The notes: generated by a model not told the origin, from the sequence alone. 15,365 nt of DNA from an uncultured Veillonella sp. (GCF_905209685.1 NZ_CAJLUB010000033.1:1-15365); one strand, 5' to 3'; positions 1 through 9,041 are shown, counted from the first letter of the stretch. Numbers and translations: made by a program.

Positions 1-1022
1 AATCTTCTAATGTTGACTATAACCGTACTGGTGTACCTCTTCTTGAAATCGTATCCGAACCAGATATTCGTTCCGGCGCAGAAGCGAGAGCCTATGTTGA
101 AAAACTACGTTCTATCTTGCAATACTTAGAAGTATCTGACGGTCGTATGGAAGAAGGTTCCTTACGTGGTGACTGTAACGTATCCGTACGTTTGCGCGGT
201 ACTAAAGAGTTTGGTACACGTACAGAAACTAAGAATGTTAACTCCTTAACAGCTATTCAAAAGGTTGTTGAATATGAAGCCTTGCGTCAAGCTAAGTTGA
301 TCGAAGCTGGCGGTAAAGTAGATCAAGAAACACGTACTTGGGATGATGCTCAAGGCATTACGATTGGTATGCGTAAGAAAGATGAAGAAAACGATTACCG
401 TTACTTCCCTGAACCAGACTTGGTACCAATTGTAATTACGGACGAAAAAATTGAAGAAGTACGCCGTGCGTTACCTGAATTGCAAGATGCTAAGATTGAA
501 CGCTTTGTATCTGAATATGGTTTGTCTCGTGAAGACGCAACAATCCTTACTGTATCTCGTAAAACTGCAGATTTCTTAGATGCTACTGTAAAAGCAGGTG
601 CAGATGCTAAGACTGTGGCTAACTGGATGCTTGGTGACTTGTCCAAGATGATTAATGAAAGTGGTTTAACATTTGCTGAATCTAAAGTAAGCCCAGAAAA
701 CTTGGCTGGTATGATTGCCCTTATCGATAAAGGTACAATCTCCGGTAAAATTGCGAAAAAAGTTATCGTATCCATGTGGGAATCCGGCAAGGATGCTGAT
801 ACTATCGTAAAAGAAGAAGGTCTTGTGCAAATCACAGATACTGGTGCTATTGAAGAAATCGTTAAGCAAGTTATTGCTAATAATCCACAACCAGTGGCAG
901 ATTTCAAAGGTGGCAATGGTAAGGCTATTGGTTTCTTAGTAGGTCAAGTTATGAAAGAATCTAAAGGCCGTGCTAACCCAGGTATGGTAAATCAATTGCT
1001 TCAAAAATACTTGAAAGACTAA
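1..1022 (+). CDS. gatB: Aspartyl/glutamyl-tRNA(Asn/Gln) amidotransferase subunit B, 3' part
   Basis: The 5' end is cut off by the window; the reading frame is open from base 3 and gives 339 residues plus stop, so roughly 140 N-terminal residues of a usual ~475-residue GatB are missing. The first visible residues (VDYNRTGVPLLEIVSEPD) are the conserved GatB catalytic-domain signature, followed by RGDCNVSVR and DDAQGITIGMRKK segments typical of the kinase/transamidase core. The last ~150 residues form the helical tail (GatB/YqeY) domain that contacts tRNA, ending GRANPGMVNQLLQKYLKD. With GatA and GatC the enzyme converts Glu-tRNA(Gln), and often Asp-tRNA(Asn), to the amidated form in the cytoplasm. 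It is presumably the last gene of a gatCAB operon, since a strong hairpin follows. Confidence 0.97.
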   Translation, partial: SSNVDYNRTGVPLLEIVSEPDIRSGAEARAYVEKLRSILQYLEVSDGRMEEGSLRGDCNVSVRLRGTKEFGTRTETKNVNSLTAIQKVVEYEALRQAKLIEAGGKVDQETRTWDDAQGITIGMRKKDEENDYRYFPEPDLVPIVITDEKIEEVRRALPELQDAKIERFVSEYGLSREDATILTVSRKTADFLDATVKAGADAKTVANWMLGDLSKMINESGLTFAESKVSPENLAGMIALIDKGTISGKIAKKVIVSMWESGKDADTIVKEEGLVQITDTGAIEEIVKQVIANNPQPVADFKGGNGKAIGFLVGQVMKESKGRANPGMVNQLLQKYLKD

Positions 1023-1062
1023 TTTGCCCGTTTGCCTATAGTCATATAAGCAATACAAACAA

Positions 1063-1110
1063 AAATATCCCCTATAGATATATGAATTTATATCTATAGG
1101 GGATATTTAT
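1063..1110 (+). terminator. Intrinsic terminator after gatB
   Basis: A perfect 18-bp inverted repeat (1063-1080 with 1091-1108) surrounds a 10-nt loop. The stem has a GGGG/CCCC core. The downstream tail is only moderately T-rich, but the upstream side is A-rich, so the hairpin could work in both directions. It separates gatB from the next gene, which has its own promoter. Confidence 0.85.
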
Positions 1111-1141
1111 TTGCATTTTTATCAGAGAAATATGGTATAAT
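1111..1141 (+). promoter_or_regulatory. Extended -10 promoter for the 1190 gene
   Basis: TATAAT at 1136-1141 is preceded by TGG, which makes an extended -10. A poor -35 candidate, TTGCAT at 1111-1116, lies 19 nt upstream. The expected transcription start near 1148 leaves about 40 nt of leader before the ATG at 1190. This argues against the earlier in-frame TTG at 1145. Confidence 0.6.
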
Positions 1142-1189
1142 AAGTTGTATAAAATTAATTATTCTTTTGGTCATATAAAGGACTTAACG

Positions 1190-1606
1190 ATGTCTGATCA
1201 ACACAATATAAATAACAATCAAAATACATATACAAATAATGAACGTAGTGATAGCTTTGGTAGTAATGCTCACTTCGGAGAGCCAAATACACGGGTATTA
1301 TCTGATGATGAACGCCGTGACTTTGATGGTGTAACCATTGAAGAGGTAGGAGACTCTGTTCATGTGGACTCTACACCTAGTAATATGAATGAAGAGTATC
1401 AACGCGGTGAAGAGTATAATCAATATGGCCCTCATGTTAAGGTGTATAGCTTTAATAGTACAAGCTGGCTTAGTCGCATCATTTTGATTATCATATTAGC
1501 TGTTGTTTTAGCAGCTGTTGTATTCTTCGGTGGCATTATCCTCTCTGTAGTAGGGGTTGTCATTTTAGTGGGTGCTATTGTTTCCTTTATCTTTGGCCTC
1601 TTTTAA
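1190..1606 (+). CDS. Small membrane-anchored protein of unknown function
   Basis: The product is 138 residues. I chose ATG 1190 because AAAGGA ends 7 nt upstream, while the in-frame TTG at 1145 lies at or before the predicted transcription start. Residues 1-90 are hydrophilic, rich in Asn, Asp, Glu and Ser, with low-complexity NNNQN stretches and no recognisable domain; they look disordered. Residues 92-138 are almost entirely hydrophobic (Ile/Val/Leu/Ala with a central FFGG) and would make two membrane helices with a tight turn, the protein ending inside the second. The gene stands alone between the gatB terminator and the next promoter. I do not recognise the family. A C-terminally anchored cytoplasmic or periplasmic tail is all that can be inferred. 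Confidence 0.75.
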   Translation: MSDQHNINNNQNTYTNNERSDSFGSNAHFGEPNTRVLSDDERRDFDGVTIEEVGDSVHVDSTPSNMNEEYQRGEEYNQYGPHVKVYSFNSTSWLSRIILIIILAVVLAAVVFFGGIILSVVGVVILVGAIVSFIFGLF

Positions 1607-1615
1607 TGGTATAAT
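1607..1615 (+). promoter_or_regulatory. Extended -10 promoter for the radical SAM-PhoH-Era operon
   Basis: TGG followed by TATAAT (1610-1615) overlaps the 3' end of the preceding gene, whose stop is at 1604-1606. No convincing -35 box sits at 16-18 nt, so this would rely on the extended -10. The leader to 1670 holds a small TGGCT/AGCCA hairpin near 1635. Confidence 0.5.
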
Positions 1616-1669
1616 ATATATATTATGACTAGACGGTGGCTGAGCCATTCGATGATTTAAAGGGGACCT

Positions 1670-3508
1670 ATGAACGTAGTTTTATCCACATTAAACTCAA
1701 AATTTATACATTCCTCCCTTGCTTTGCGGTATCTCAAAGCCTACGGGCAGGCTCACGGACAGGCATACGATATAGTAGAATATACTATTAATATGCCTGT
1801 TTTACATATTCTCAGTGATATTACAGAGCGCAATATAGATGTATTGGGCTTTGCTTGCTATATCTGGAACATTGAAATGACCTTACATGTGGTAGACATG
1901 GTGAAAGCAGTTCGACCAGATATTAAAATTATCTTAGGCGGTCCGGAGGTATCTTTCACTGCCGATGAAATTCTAAATCGCTGCTATGCTGTAGACTATG
2001 TTGTACAAGGTGAAGGGGAAGAAGCTTTCTACCAACTTATTAGTGCATTACAAAATGGTAAGGATGGATTAGAAGAAGAAATCCCTGGTGTACGGGGACG
2101 CCATACTTCGGGTCAACTTATGGGATCCGCTGAGGCCGTAGAGGTTAAAGATCTTAGCACAATTCCATTCCCATATGTAGAAGAGGATATGATTGATTTA
2201 GAACATAAAATTATCTACTATGAGTCCTCTCGTGGATGTCCGTTCTCTTGTCAGTATTGTTTATCTGGTAATAAGAATACAGTACGGTTCTTCCCACAAG
2301 ACAGAACATTAAAAGAGTTACAATGGTTTATTGATCACAAGGTGAAACAGGTTAAATTTGTAGATAGAACATTTAACTGTGCACCACATCATCATCGTCC
2401 GCTGATGGAATTTATGCGTGATGCTGATACAGAGACTAATTTCCATCTAGAAATGGAACCAGAGCTCATGACAGAGTGGGAAACCAATATTCTTTGTGAA
2501 ACACCACCAGGGCGTATTCAAATAGAAGTAGGCGTACAAAGTACACATAAGAAAACTTTAGATGCTATTAATCGATATAATGATTGGCCGTATATTCAAA
2601 AGGCAATTAGACCTATTATTGAAGCAGGTAGAACTCATGTTCATATGGATTTAATTGTAGGCTTACCTTACGAAAATAAAGCACGATTTGGATTATCCTT
2701 CAACGATTTATTTAGCTTACAACCTCATGCGCTGCAAATAGGTTTTTTGAAACTTTTAAAAGGCTCTGGTGTACGCCGCATGGAGGAATACCAATACATT
2801 AGTGATCCTTTAGCACCTTACGAGGTTTTAAGTACCCATGTATTGCCATATAAAGACGTTCGTTTCTTGAAGCACTTTGAAGATGTATTTGAACGCTTCT
2901 ATAATAGTGAGCGTTTTAGAACTGTCTTTGGTTATATTGGTAGTAAGCTTATTAAGGAACATACTGATACATCCATAACTGGTGAAGATACAGTAATAAA
3001 TCATGTACCGACTATGAAAAAGTATGATTCTACCAATGTGGAGCCTAAAAAAGACGCTTTTTCTTATTTTTGTGAAATGACACAAGCTTGGCTCGATGCT
3101 GACAATCACAAGGTTAACTTGAAAGATATCGACCAAATCGAGTTCTTATATAATTTCTTTTTGTCTAAAGGCGACAAAGTAGCAGCTGAATTATTACAGT
3201 ACGATACACTTGTTAGCTATCGAGGTAAGGTTCGAAGTGAAGCCGTAGGTTTGCCTAAGCAGACAAAGGAACTTTTACAAGAAGGGGAAGCATTCTGGCG
3301 CAACGAAGAGATTGCAGCCCAGTATATTCCAAACTATACATTTAAAGAGTGGCGTAAGATTCGCCAACAATATGTGGAAATGCCTATGTCTAAAGATACG
3401 GCACATGTATTGGGCATAGATAATGTACCTAGTACACCATTTACAGTTGTAATTGACGTTAATAAAGAGGTTAAACCATTTATACGTCCTGACATAGAGG
3501 CTTGTTAA
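1670..3508 (+). CDS. B12-binding-domain radical SAM protein (DUF4080-type)
   Basis: This 612-residue protein has the layout of cobalamin-binding radical SAM enzymes. Residues ~1-135 form a Rossmann-like B12-binding domain, containing ILGGPEVSF and ending YVVQGEGEEAF. The radical SAM core begins at ~180, with the [4Fe-4S] cysteines in CPFSCQYC at C190, C194 and C197. Further core motifs are VKFVDRTFN, an ExEPE-like strand (LEMEPELM) and VGLPYE. The C-terminal ~220 residues match my memory of the DUF4080 extension found in many Firmicutes. The classical DxHxxG base-off B12 motif is not evident in the N-terminal domain. The substrate is unknown. ATG 1670 follows AAAGGGGA with good spacing. It heads the run of genes that continues through era. 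Confidence 0.88.
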   Translation: MNVVLSTLNSKFIHSSLALRYLKAYGQAHGQAYDIVEYTINMPVLHILSDITERNIDVLGFACYIWNIEMTLHVVDMVKAVRPDIKIILGGPEVSFTADEILNRCYAVDYVVQGEGEEAFYQLISALQNGKDGLEEEIPGVRGRHTSGQLMGSAEAVEVKDLSTIPFPYVEEDMIDLEHKIIYYESSRGCPFSCQYCLSGNKNTVRFFPQDRTLKELQWFIDHKVKQVKFVDRTFNCAPHHHRPLMEFMRDADTETNFHLEMEPELMTEWETNILCETPPGRIQIEVGVQSTHKKTLDAINRYNDWPYIQKAIRPIIEAGRTHVHMDLIVGLPYENKARFGLSFNDLFSLQPHALQIGFLKLLKGSGVRRMEEYQYISDPLAPYEVLSTHVLPYKDVRFLKHFEDVFERFYNSERFRTVFGYIGSKLIKEHTDTSITGEDTVINHVPTMKKYDSTNVEPKKDAFSYFCEMTQAWLDADNHKVNLKDIDQIEFLYNFFLSKGDKVAAELLQYDTLVSYRGKVRSEAVGLPKQTKELLQEGEAFWRNEEIAAQYIPNYTFKEWRKIRQQYVEMPMSKDTAHVLGIDNVPSTPFTVVIDVNKEVKPFIRPDIEAC

Positions 3509-3541
3509 CAAGCGATGATTGGTTAGTTAAATAGGAGTGTT

Positions 3542-4507
3542 ATGACCGATACAACGAGACCAAAACGATACCGTATGGTATCTAAATATTATAAAGAAAC
3601 CTATGGGGAGAAGGTTTATAAATTGCCTGTTGCCTTACCGCTAACGTGTCCAAATCGAGATGGTTCAGCAGGTGTAGGAGGATGTACCTTCTGCGGGGAA
3701 ATCGGTGCAGGTTATGAAAATCGTCCTGCTTGGATGACAGTGCGCATGCAATTAGAGGAAAACATTGCTCACATTGGCCCTAAGTACAAGGCGAAAAAAT
3801 TTATACCCTATTATCAAAACTTTAGTAATACCTATTTGGGACTTGATGACTTTAAAAGCTATATGGAGCAAGGCTGTATTGATGAAGCTGTAGGCATTGC
3901 TATTGCTACAAGACCAGATTGCATTGCCGATGAATACTTAGACATATTAGCTGACATTAGAGAGCGCTTTCATAAGGATATTTATATTGAATTAGGATTG
4001 CAAACGGTCAATTATGATACCCTTGAGAAGATTAATCGTGGCCATGATTTAGCACAGTTTATTGATGCTGTATTGCGCATTAAGAGATATGGATTTAATG
4101 TGACAACCCATATGATTGTTAATTTACCTTGGGATACCATGAAAGACACCATCGAAGGGGCCCGTATTTTGTCAGCCCTTGGCGTAGATCAAGTTAAATT
4201 ACATGCCTTATATATCGTTAAAAATACATTGATGGCCAAGTGGTACCAAGAAGGTCAGTTCAGCTTAATTAGTGCCGAAGAATATGCTGATCGGGTTGTG
4301 AATTTTGTACGCCACTTGCATCCTGACATTGTATTACAACGCCTTGTCGGGAGAGCACCTGAAGATAATACGTTATTTACGAACTGGTCCATGGGGTGGT
4401 GGCGCGTTCAAGATTTAATTGATGATAAATTAGACGAACTAGATGCTCATCAAGGTGATTTATGTGATTATTTAAACGGCAAAGCCGTTCGTAAGTTTAT
4501 AGATTAG
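3542..4507 (+). CDS. TIGR01212-family radical SAM protein, YhcC-like
   Basis: The product is 321 residues, close to family length. The diagnostic cluster motif is CPNRDGSAGVGGCTFC, with cysteines C36, C48 and C51; this CX11CX2C spacing marks the YhcC/TIGR01212 group rather than the usual CX3CX2C. Downstream come KFIPYYQNFSNTY, ATRPDCIADE, ELGLQT and THMIVNLP, all typical of the family's radical SAM barrel. The biochemical substrate is not established to my knowledge. AGGAG at 3533-3537 fixes the ATG. It sits 33 nt after the other radical SAM gene and 8 nt before phoH, so it is almost certainly cotranscribed with both. Confidence 0.92.
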   Translation: MTDTTRPKRYRMVSKYYKETYGEKVYKLPVALPLTCPNRDGSAGVGGCTFCGEIGAGYENRPAWMTVRMQLEENIAHIGPKYKAKKFIPYYQNFSNTYLGLDDFKSYMEQGCIDEAVGIAIATRPDCIADEYLDILADIRERFHKDIYIELGLQTVNYDTLEKINRGHDLAQFIDAVLRIKRYGFNVTTHMIVNLPWDTMKDTIEGARILSALGVDQVKLHALYIVKNTLMAKWYQEGQFSLISAEEYADRVVNFVRHLHPDIVLQRLVGRAPEDNTLFTNWSMGWWRVQDLIDDKLDELDAHQGDLCDYLNGKAVRKFID

Positions 4508-4515
4508 GAGGTTAT

Positions 4516-5529
4516 ATGAGCGAACAAGTTTTTACATTTCCTACATATGACCTAGCACAATCCATACTAGGTCAACATAATCGATATCTACATATGATGC
4601 TTGAAGTCATCTCTGCAGATGTAGTGGCACGTGGGGATACTGTTGTTATTAAGGGCGATGAAAAACAAGTAGAGGACTTGTATCGCACGCTAGAAGAACT
4701 AGTATTCCTATACCGTGAAGGCAGTACCATCACTGAGTCTCAAGTTCGTATTGCAGCCAAACTCGTTGCTAATGGCAAGGCTGATGCAGTACATACTATG
4801 TTTGAAGATACCTTATCCGTTAATATGCGGGGTAAAAATATTACGCCTAAAACAGAAGGTCAAAAATACTATGTAGATAGCATTCGTAAAAATACCATTA
4901 CCTTTGGCATTGGCCCTGCTGGTACAGGTAAAACATTCCTAGCCGTAGCTTTAGCTGCATTCTACTTGAAAAACCGCAATGTAGATAAAATTATTTTGAC
5001 TCGTCCTGCTGTAGAGGCTGGTGAACGATTAGGCTTCTTACCTGGTGAATTACAAGATAAGGTAGATCCATATTTGAGACCTCTTTATGATGCATTACAT
5101 GAAATGTTTGGCATTGAGCAAGTACAACGTTTTATGGAACGTGGTACTATCGAGGTAGCACCACTAGCATATATGCGTGGTCGTACCTTAGAAAATGCAT
5201 TCGTTATTCTAGATGAAGCTCAAAATACGACGGCCGAACAGATGAAAATGTTCTTAACCCGTTTAGGTAACAACTCTAAAATGGTAGTTAACGGTGATAA
5301 GACACAAATTGACTTGCTACCACGTGTTGTGTCTGGTCTCGGCGAGGCTGAAAAGGTATTGCGTCATGTGCCTGGTATTAATATGGTTTACTTTAGCGAT
5401 CAAGACGTTGTTCGTCACGATTTAGTAGGTCGCATTGTAAAAGCTTACGATGCATATCATGAACGTAAGTTAGCTGGTGAGACTGCAGAATCTAACGCAG
5501 TATCCAAAGAGAATGTAGCGAAAGGATAA
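4516..5529 (+). CDS. phoH: PhoH-family ATPase (YbeZ-like)
   Basis: This 337-residue cytoplasmic P-loop protein has a small KH-like N-terminal domain (~1-100) and a PhoH ATPase domain. Walker A is GPAGTGKT at 133-140, and Walker B is ILDEAQ around 231-236 with the family-typical DEAQNTT continuation. [18 protein letters not shown] (162-179) and [10 protein letters not shown] are also PhoH hallmarks. Family members act with YbeY in rRNA maturation and ribosome quality control. AGGAGG at 4506-4511 overlaps the previous gene's stop codon, so translation is probably coupled, and ybeY follows 2 nt after its stop. Confidence 0.96.
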   Translation: MSEQVFTFPTYDLAQSILGQHNRYLHMMLEVISADVVARGDTVVIKGDEKQVEDLYRTLEELVFLYREGSTITESQVRIAAKLVANGKADAVHTMFEDTLSVNMRGKNITPKTEGQKYYVDSIRKNTITFGIGPAGTGKTFLAVALAAFYLKNRNVDKIILTRPAVEAGERLGFLPGELQDKVDPYLRPLYDALHEMFGIEQVQRFMERGTIEVAPLAYMRGRTLENAFVILDEAQNTTAEQMKMFLTRLGNNSKMVVNGDKTQIDLLPRVVSGLGEAEKVLRHVPGINMVYFSDQDVVRHDLVGRIVKAYDAYHERKLAGETAESNAVSKENVAKG

Positions 5530-5531
5530 GC

Positions 5532-6008
5532 ATGTATATAAATATTAGCTATGATGAAGGAATTCAAGAGGATTCGAATATTGAGGCCGTTATCCGTAAA
5601 GTTTGTGATGAAGTAAGTCGCGTATATGGCCTTGAAGAAGATGAAATGAGTATTTTACTTTGCGATAATGCTAAAATTCACGAGCTTAATAAGGAGTATC
5701 GCGGCATTGATAGACCAACTGATGTACTGTCTTTTGCCCTAAATGAAGGGGATGATTACGAAGGTAGTGAAGAGGAACATCACTTACTAGGGGATATGAT
5801 TATTTCCTTAGAGCGTACTCGTGAACAAGCTATTGAATATGGACATAGCTTTGAACGAGAATTAGCATATTTAACGACTCACAGCTGCTTACATATTTTA
5901 GGCTATGACCATATGAATGATGAAGATAAAAAAGAGATGCGTACTGAAGAGGAATTTATCTTAGGTAACCTCGGTTATGTGCGGGAGGATGCACCATACA
6001 ATGAATAA
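5532..6008 (+). CDS. ybeY: Endoribonuclease / rRNA maturation factor YbeY
   Basis: The product is 158 residues, a normal length. The zinc-binding signature HX3HX5H appears as [11 protein letters not shown], with ligands H117, H121 and H127. The conserved [10 protein letters not shown] motif is at ~61-70 and LGDMIIS at ~86-92. YbeY is a single-strand-specific metalloendoribonuclease needed for 3' maturation of 16S rRNA and for 70S quality control. AAAGGA six nt upstream inside the phoH 3' end supports the ATG at 5532. The gene overlaps era by 8 nt. Confidence 0.97.
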   Translation: MYINISYDEGIQEDSNIEAVIRKVCDEVSRVYGLEEDEMSILLCDNAKIHELNKEYRGIDRPTDVLSFALNEGDDYEGSEEEHHLLGDMIISLERTREQAIEYGHSFERELAYLTTHSCLHILGYDHMNDEDKKEMRTEEEFILGNLGYVREDAPYNE

Positions 6009-6900
6009 GAACGAACATTTTAAATCTGGCTTTGTTGCCGTTGTAGGACGCCCTAATGTTGGTAAATCTACATTAATTAATGCCCTTATTGGTGACAAAA
6101 TCGCTATCGTATCTGATAAGGCTCAAACAACGCGTAACCGCATTATCTGTGTATATACAGATGAAGCAAAACAAATCGTTTTCATGGATACGCCAGGTGT
6201 ACATAAGCCAAAACATAAATTAGGTGAATTTATGGTAGACGCTGCCATTGAGTCCTTAAAAGAAACAGAAGCTGTTTTATTTGTAGTAGCAGGTAATGAA
6301 AAGCGCGGCCCTGGGGACAACTTCATTATTGAACAATTGAAACGTGTAAAGGTTCCTGTATTCTTAGTAGTTAACAAGATTGATACTCTAAAAAAAGAAG
6401 AGCTTTTAGAAGCTATTGTTTCTTATCAAGATGCATATCCATTTGCAGGGGTCATTCCTATTTCTGCTAAAGATAAAGAGAACTTAACTGAAGTTCTTAA
6501 GGTATTAGAGGAAACATTACCTGAAGGTCCGCAATACTTCCCAGAAGATATGATTACGGATCAACCAGAACGCCTTATCATTTCCGATATCGTACGCGAA
6601 AAAATCTTACTCTCTACTCGTGATGAAATTCCTCATGCTATTGCCGTAGACGTAGATGAAATGAAAACACGTGATGATGGCACAACCTATATTCGTGCTA
6701 CTATCTACTGTGAACGAGATTCCCAAAAGGGCATCATCATCGGTAAAAAAGGGGCCTTGTTAAAACAACTAGGTGCTGAAGCGCGTGCAGATATTCAAAA
6801 ACTATTGGCTACAAAGGTGTACTTAGACCTTTGGGTTAAGGTTAAAAAGGATTGGCGTAATAAATCTGGCATGTTATCTGAACTTGGTTATAGAAAATAA
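6001..6900 (+). CDS. era: GTPase Era
   Basis: I chose ATG 6001, giving 299 residues, the usual Era length. GGGAGGA at 5983-5989 serves it with an 11-nt spacer; two further in-frame ATGs at 5977 and 5989 are upstream of or on top of that site. G motifs are G1 GRPNVGKS (16-23), G3 DTPG (63-66), G4 NKID (125-128) and G5 SAK (155-157). The C-terminal KH domain shows GIIIGKKG at 244-251, which binds the 3' end of 16S rRNA. Era assists 30S assembly and works in the same process as YbeY, consistent with the overlapping genes. No dgkA or cdd lies between ybeY and era, unlike many Bacilli. Confidence 0.97.
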   Translation: MNKNEHFKSGFVAVVGRPNVGKSTLINALIGDKIAIVSDKAQTTRNRIICVYTDEAKQIVFMDTPGVHKPKHKLGEFMVDAAIESLKETEAVLFVVAGNEKRGPGDNFIIEQLKRVKVPVFLVVNKIDTLKKEELLEAIVSYQDAYPFAGVIPISAKDKENLTEVLKVLEETLPEGPQYFPEDMITDQPERLIISDIVREKILLSTRDEIPHAIAVDVDEMKTRDDGTTYIRATIYCERDSQKGIIIGKKGALLKQLGAEARADIQKLLATKVYLDLWVKVKKDWRNKSGMLSELGYRK

Positions 6901-6913
6901 ATTTTGTTATAAT
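6884..6913 (+). promoter_or_regulatory. Promoter for the CNNM/CBS-recO pair
   Basis: TTGGTT at 6884-6889 and TATAAT at 6908-6913 are separated by 18 nt, with TGT just before the -10 (an extended -10). The -35 lies inside the 3' end of era. Transcription would start near 6920. Confidence 0.65.
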
Positions 6914-6954
6914 AAAAACTAACTTGTTTTCTCAATTGTATGAAAGGAATTAAG

Positions 6955-8286
6955 ATGGATAGTGTAGATGGCCTGTTGCCCATAGGGTTTGGTCTTGTAT
7001 GTATATTTTTAATTAACTTTTTTGTGGTTGCAAAGTTCTCCTTTGCTCGTCTTCGTAAAGAGCATGTTGAGGATATGGATATCCTCTTGGAAAAGGATCG
7101 AGAGTTTTTATTAAAGCTCTATCAAAACCCTGAGTATTTCTTAAATACGACGCAGTTTTTGATTTTATTCTTTATCTTAGCCCTTGCAGGTACTGGTACC
7201 TATGTATTTGACAATATCGTAGATCAACTTGTGGCGGTATTTAATCTACATAGCACATGGATGCATTTTGTACTAGATATACTTTTACTGCTATTTATTA
7301 GCTTAATTGTTCTTATCTTTGGTGAAATTGTACCTAAAGCATTAGGCTTATCCTTCCCAACAAAGTACGTAAATACCTATTGCCGTATCGTAGTAGCTGC
7401 TGGTCGTTTGGTGTACCCATTCATCTGGATTGCTAGCAAAATCTCCACAGTTATTTTGGGCTTTTACAAAACAAAATATTTAACAGAGCTAGACCTTGTA
7501 TACTCTGAAGAAGAAATTCGTATGATGATTTCTCGAAGCCATGAAGAAGGTCAACTAGACCAAGTGGAATCTGAGTTGATCGACAATGTATTTAACTTTG
7601 TAGACCGTAGAGCTAAAGAGGTTATGGTACCACGTCAAGATGTGGACTGTATTTTCGTTGAAGACGGCTATGATGAAGCGATGAAATTTATTCGTTCTAA
7701 AGCACATACCCGTTACCCTCTATGTGTAGAAGATAAGGATCATATCATCGGTCTTGTTCATATTAAGGACCTCATGGAACGTCCTAATCAAGCGCGTAAA
7801 GATTTGCGTAATGTAAAACGAGATATTTTAACTGTGCCAGAAGTAATGAAATTATCTACATTACTACAATACATGAGAACTCGCCGTATTTATCAAGCTG
7901 TTGTTGTAGATGAGTACGGTGGTATGGTTGGTCTCGTAGGGCTTGAAGATATTATTGAAGAGCTCGTTGGTGATATACAAGATGAACATGAACCACATTT
8001 ACCAGCTAAAATCGCTTATGCAGATGGGTCCTTCGAGTTTGATGGTAAGGTCCTCGTAGATGAAGTAGAAGAAATGATGGACGTTGAAATCGACGATTCC
8101 GATTCTGATACAATCGGTGGCTATGTATTTGGTCTCTTAGAACGGACGCCAATCGTTGGTGATACGGTCGATGCATTGGGATATACCTTTGAAGTAACAC
8201 AAATGCAAGGGTATCGCGTATCCCGTATTAAAGTAACACCTTTACCGGTAGAGGAAACAACGGAAGAAGAACATGAAGAAGCTTAA
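6955..8286 (+). CDS. CNNM/DUF21-CBS-CorC_HlyC membrane protein (hemolysin-family transporter)
   Basis: Starting at ATG 6955 (AAAGGAA 6 nt upstream; another ATG at 6940 lies on the far side of that site) the protein has 443 residues. Residues ~1-170 are the DUF21/CNNM membrane domain with about four hydrophobic segments and the conserved GEIVPKALG (123-131). A CBS pair follows at ~222-275 (VMVPRQDV) and ~288-340 (VVVDEYGGMVGLVGLEDIIEELVGDI). A CorC_HlyC domain occupies ~350-435 (YADGSFEFDG). An acidic tail ends the protein. Family members are linked to Mg2+/Co2+ efflux; the 'hemolysin' name is historical. It overlaps recO by 14 nt. Confidence 0.93.
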   Translation: MDSVDGLLPIGFGLVCIFLINFFVVAKFSFARLRKEHVEDMDILLEKDREFLLKLYQNPEYFLNTTQFLILFFILALAGTGTYVFDNIVDQLVAVFNLHSTWMHFVLDILLLLFISLIVLIFGEIVPKALGLSFPTKYVNTYCRIVVAAGRLVYPFIWIASKISTVILGFYKTKYLTELDLVYSEEEIRMMISRSHEEGQLDQVESELIDNVFNFVDRRAKEVMVPRQDVDCIFVEDGYDEAMKFIRSKAHTRYPLCVEDKDHIIGLVHIKDLMERPNQARKDLRNVKRDILTVPEVMKLSTLLQYMRTRRIYQAVVVDEYGGMVGLVGLEDIIEELVGDIQDEHEPHLPAKIAYADGSFEFDGKVLVDEVEEMMDVEIDDSDSDTIGGYVFGLLERTPIVGDTVDALGYTFEVTQMQGYRVSRIKVTPLPVEETTEEEHEEA

Positions 8287-8977
8287 TGGTGGTTTTAATA
8301 CACCTGCCATCGTCATTAGTCGAAAAAAATATAAGCTATACTCCGTATTTACTTTTATCACACCTAGCTTGGGGCTCATTCGTGCATCCATACCGCATAA
8401 GCGTATGATGACCATGCGTAACAGTTCCTATTTACGTCCCTTTAGTGCCATGTATATTACAGTGGTACCTGATGGTGAATATGTAAATGTAACGCAAATC
8501 GATGGTTCCTATGTGGTAGAATCGTTAGATGTGAATTTAGATAATATTGCTTACGCTGCAGTCGCGAGTGAGCTCATCCAAGAACTATTTGCTATGTATG
8601 ATGTAGATCGCAAGGTATTTGATACCGTTGTAAACTATTCCAAGCAAATTCGTCGTCGTAATGTACAACTGGGAACGATAATGCTTGGGTGGCAATTGTT
8701 GTCCTTAGCGGGGGTTGTGCCAAGTGCTAATGCTTTTTCTCATCAAGATGGCATTGAGCCATTCTGGTTGCAGGTGCGAGAAACCACGAATCTCAGTATA
8801 TCTCGTTCCGTGAAAGCTGGATTACCTCAAATTCTCGGTTATCAGTGGGGCGAAGACACGCCTATAGAACTTCCAAAAACAATTTGGAAGGAACTTGAAA
8901 AGCTATTATTTGCATACTGTGAGCAAGAAATAGGTAAACCATTACAAAGCGTTAAGTTTTTAAATTCCATAATTTAA
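8273..8977 (+). CDS. recO: DNA repair protein RecO
   Basis: The product is 234 residues, near the usual ~240. An N-terminal OB fold (~10-85) shows the RecO pattern TPAIVISRKKYKLYSVFTF and GLIRASIPHKR, followed by a helical domain. RecO loads RecA on SSB-coated ssDNA together with RecR. The zinc-finger cysteines found in many RecO proteins are absent: the only cysteine is C216. ATG 8273 lies inside the end of the preceding gene, behind GGAAGAAG, implying translational coupling. The era-to-recO neighbourhood is the usual one in Firmicutes and supports the call. Sequence divergence is considerable, so it rests partly on context. Confidence 0.83.
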   Translation: MKKLNGGFNTPAIVISRKKYKLYSVFTFITPSLGLIRASIPHKRMMTMRNSSYLRPFSAMYITVVPDGEYVNVTQIDGSYVVESLDVNLDNIAYAAVASELIQELFAMYDVDRKVFDTVVNYSKQIRRRNVQLGTIMLGWQLLSLAGVVPSANAFSHQDGIEPFWLQVRETTNLSISRSVKAGLPQILGYQWGEDTPIELPKTIWKELEKLLFAYCEQEIGKPLQSVKFLNSII

Positions 8978-8984
8978 TGATAGT

Positions 8985-9018
8985 AAAAGGCAGTTTGAGA
9001 AATCAAACTGCCTTTTGT
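8985..9018 (+). terminator. Intrinsic terminator after recO
   Basis: A perfect 14-bp stem (8985-8998 with 9003-9016) closes on a GAAA tetraloop and ends in a TTTT run. It begins 8 nt after the recO stop. It is the most canonical terminator in the window. Confidence 0.95.
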
Positions 9019-9041
9019 TGAAATATATTATGAGGTACTAT

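Noticed and set aside
401..916. 171-residue open frame on the minus strand inside gatB
   Set aside because: It lies wholly opposite well-conserved gatB codons, has no ribosome binding site I can see, and its protein resembles no family; a shadow of gatB codon use.
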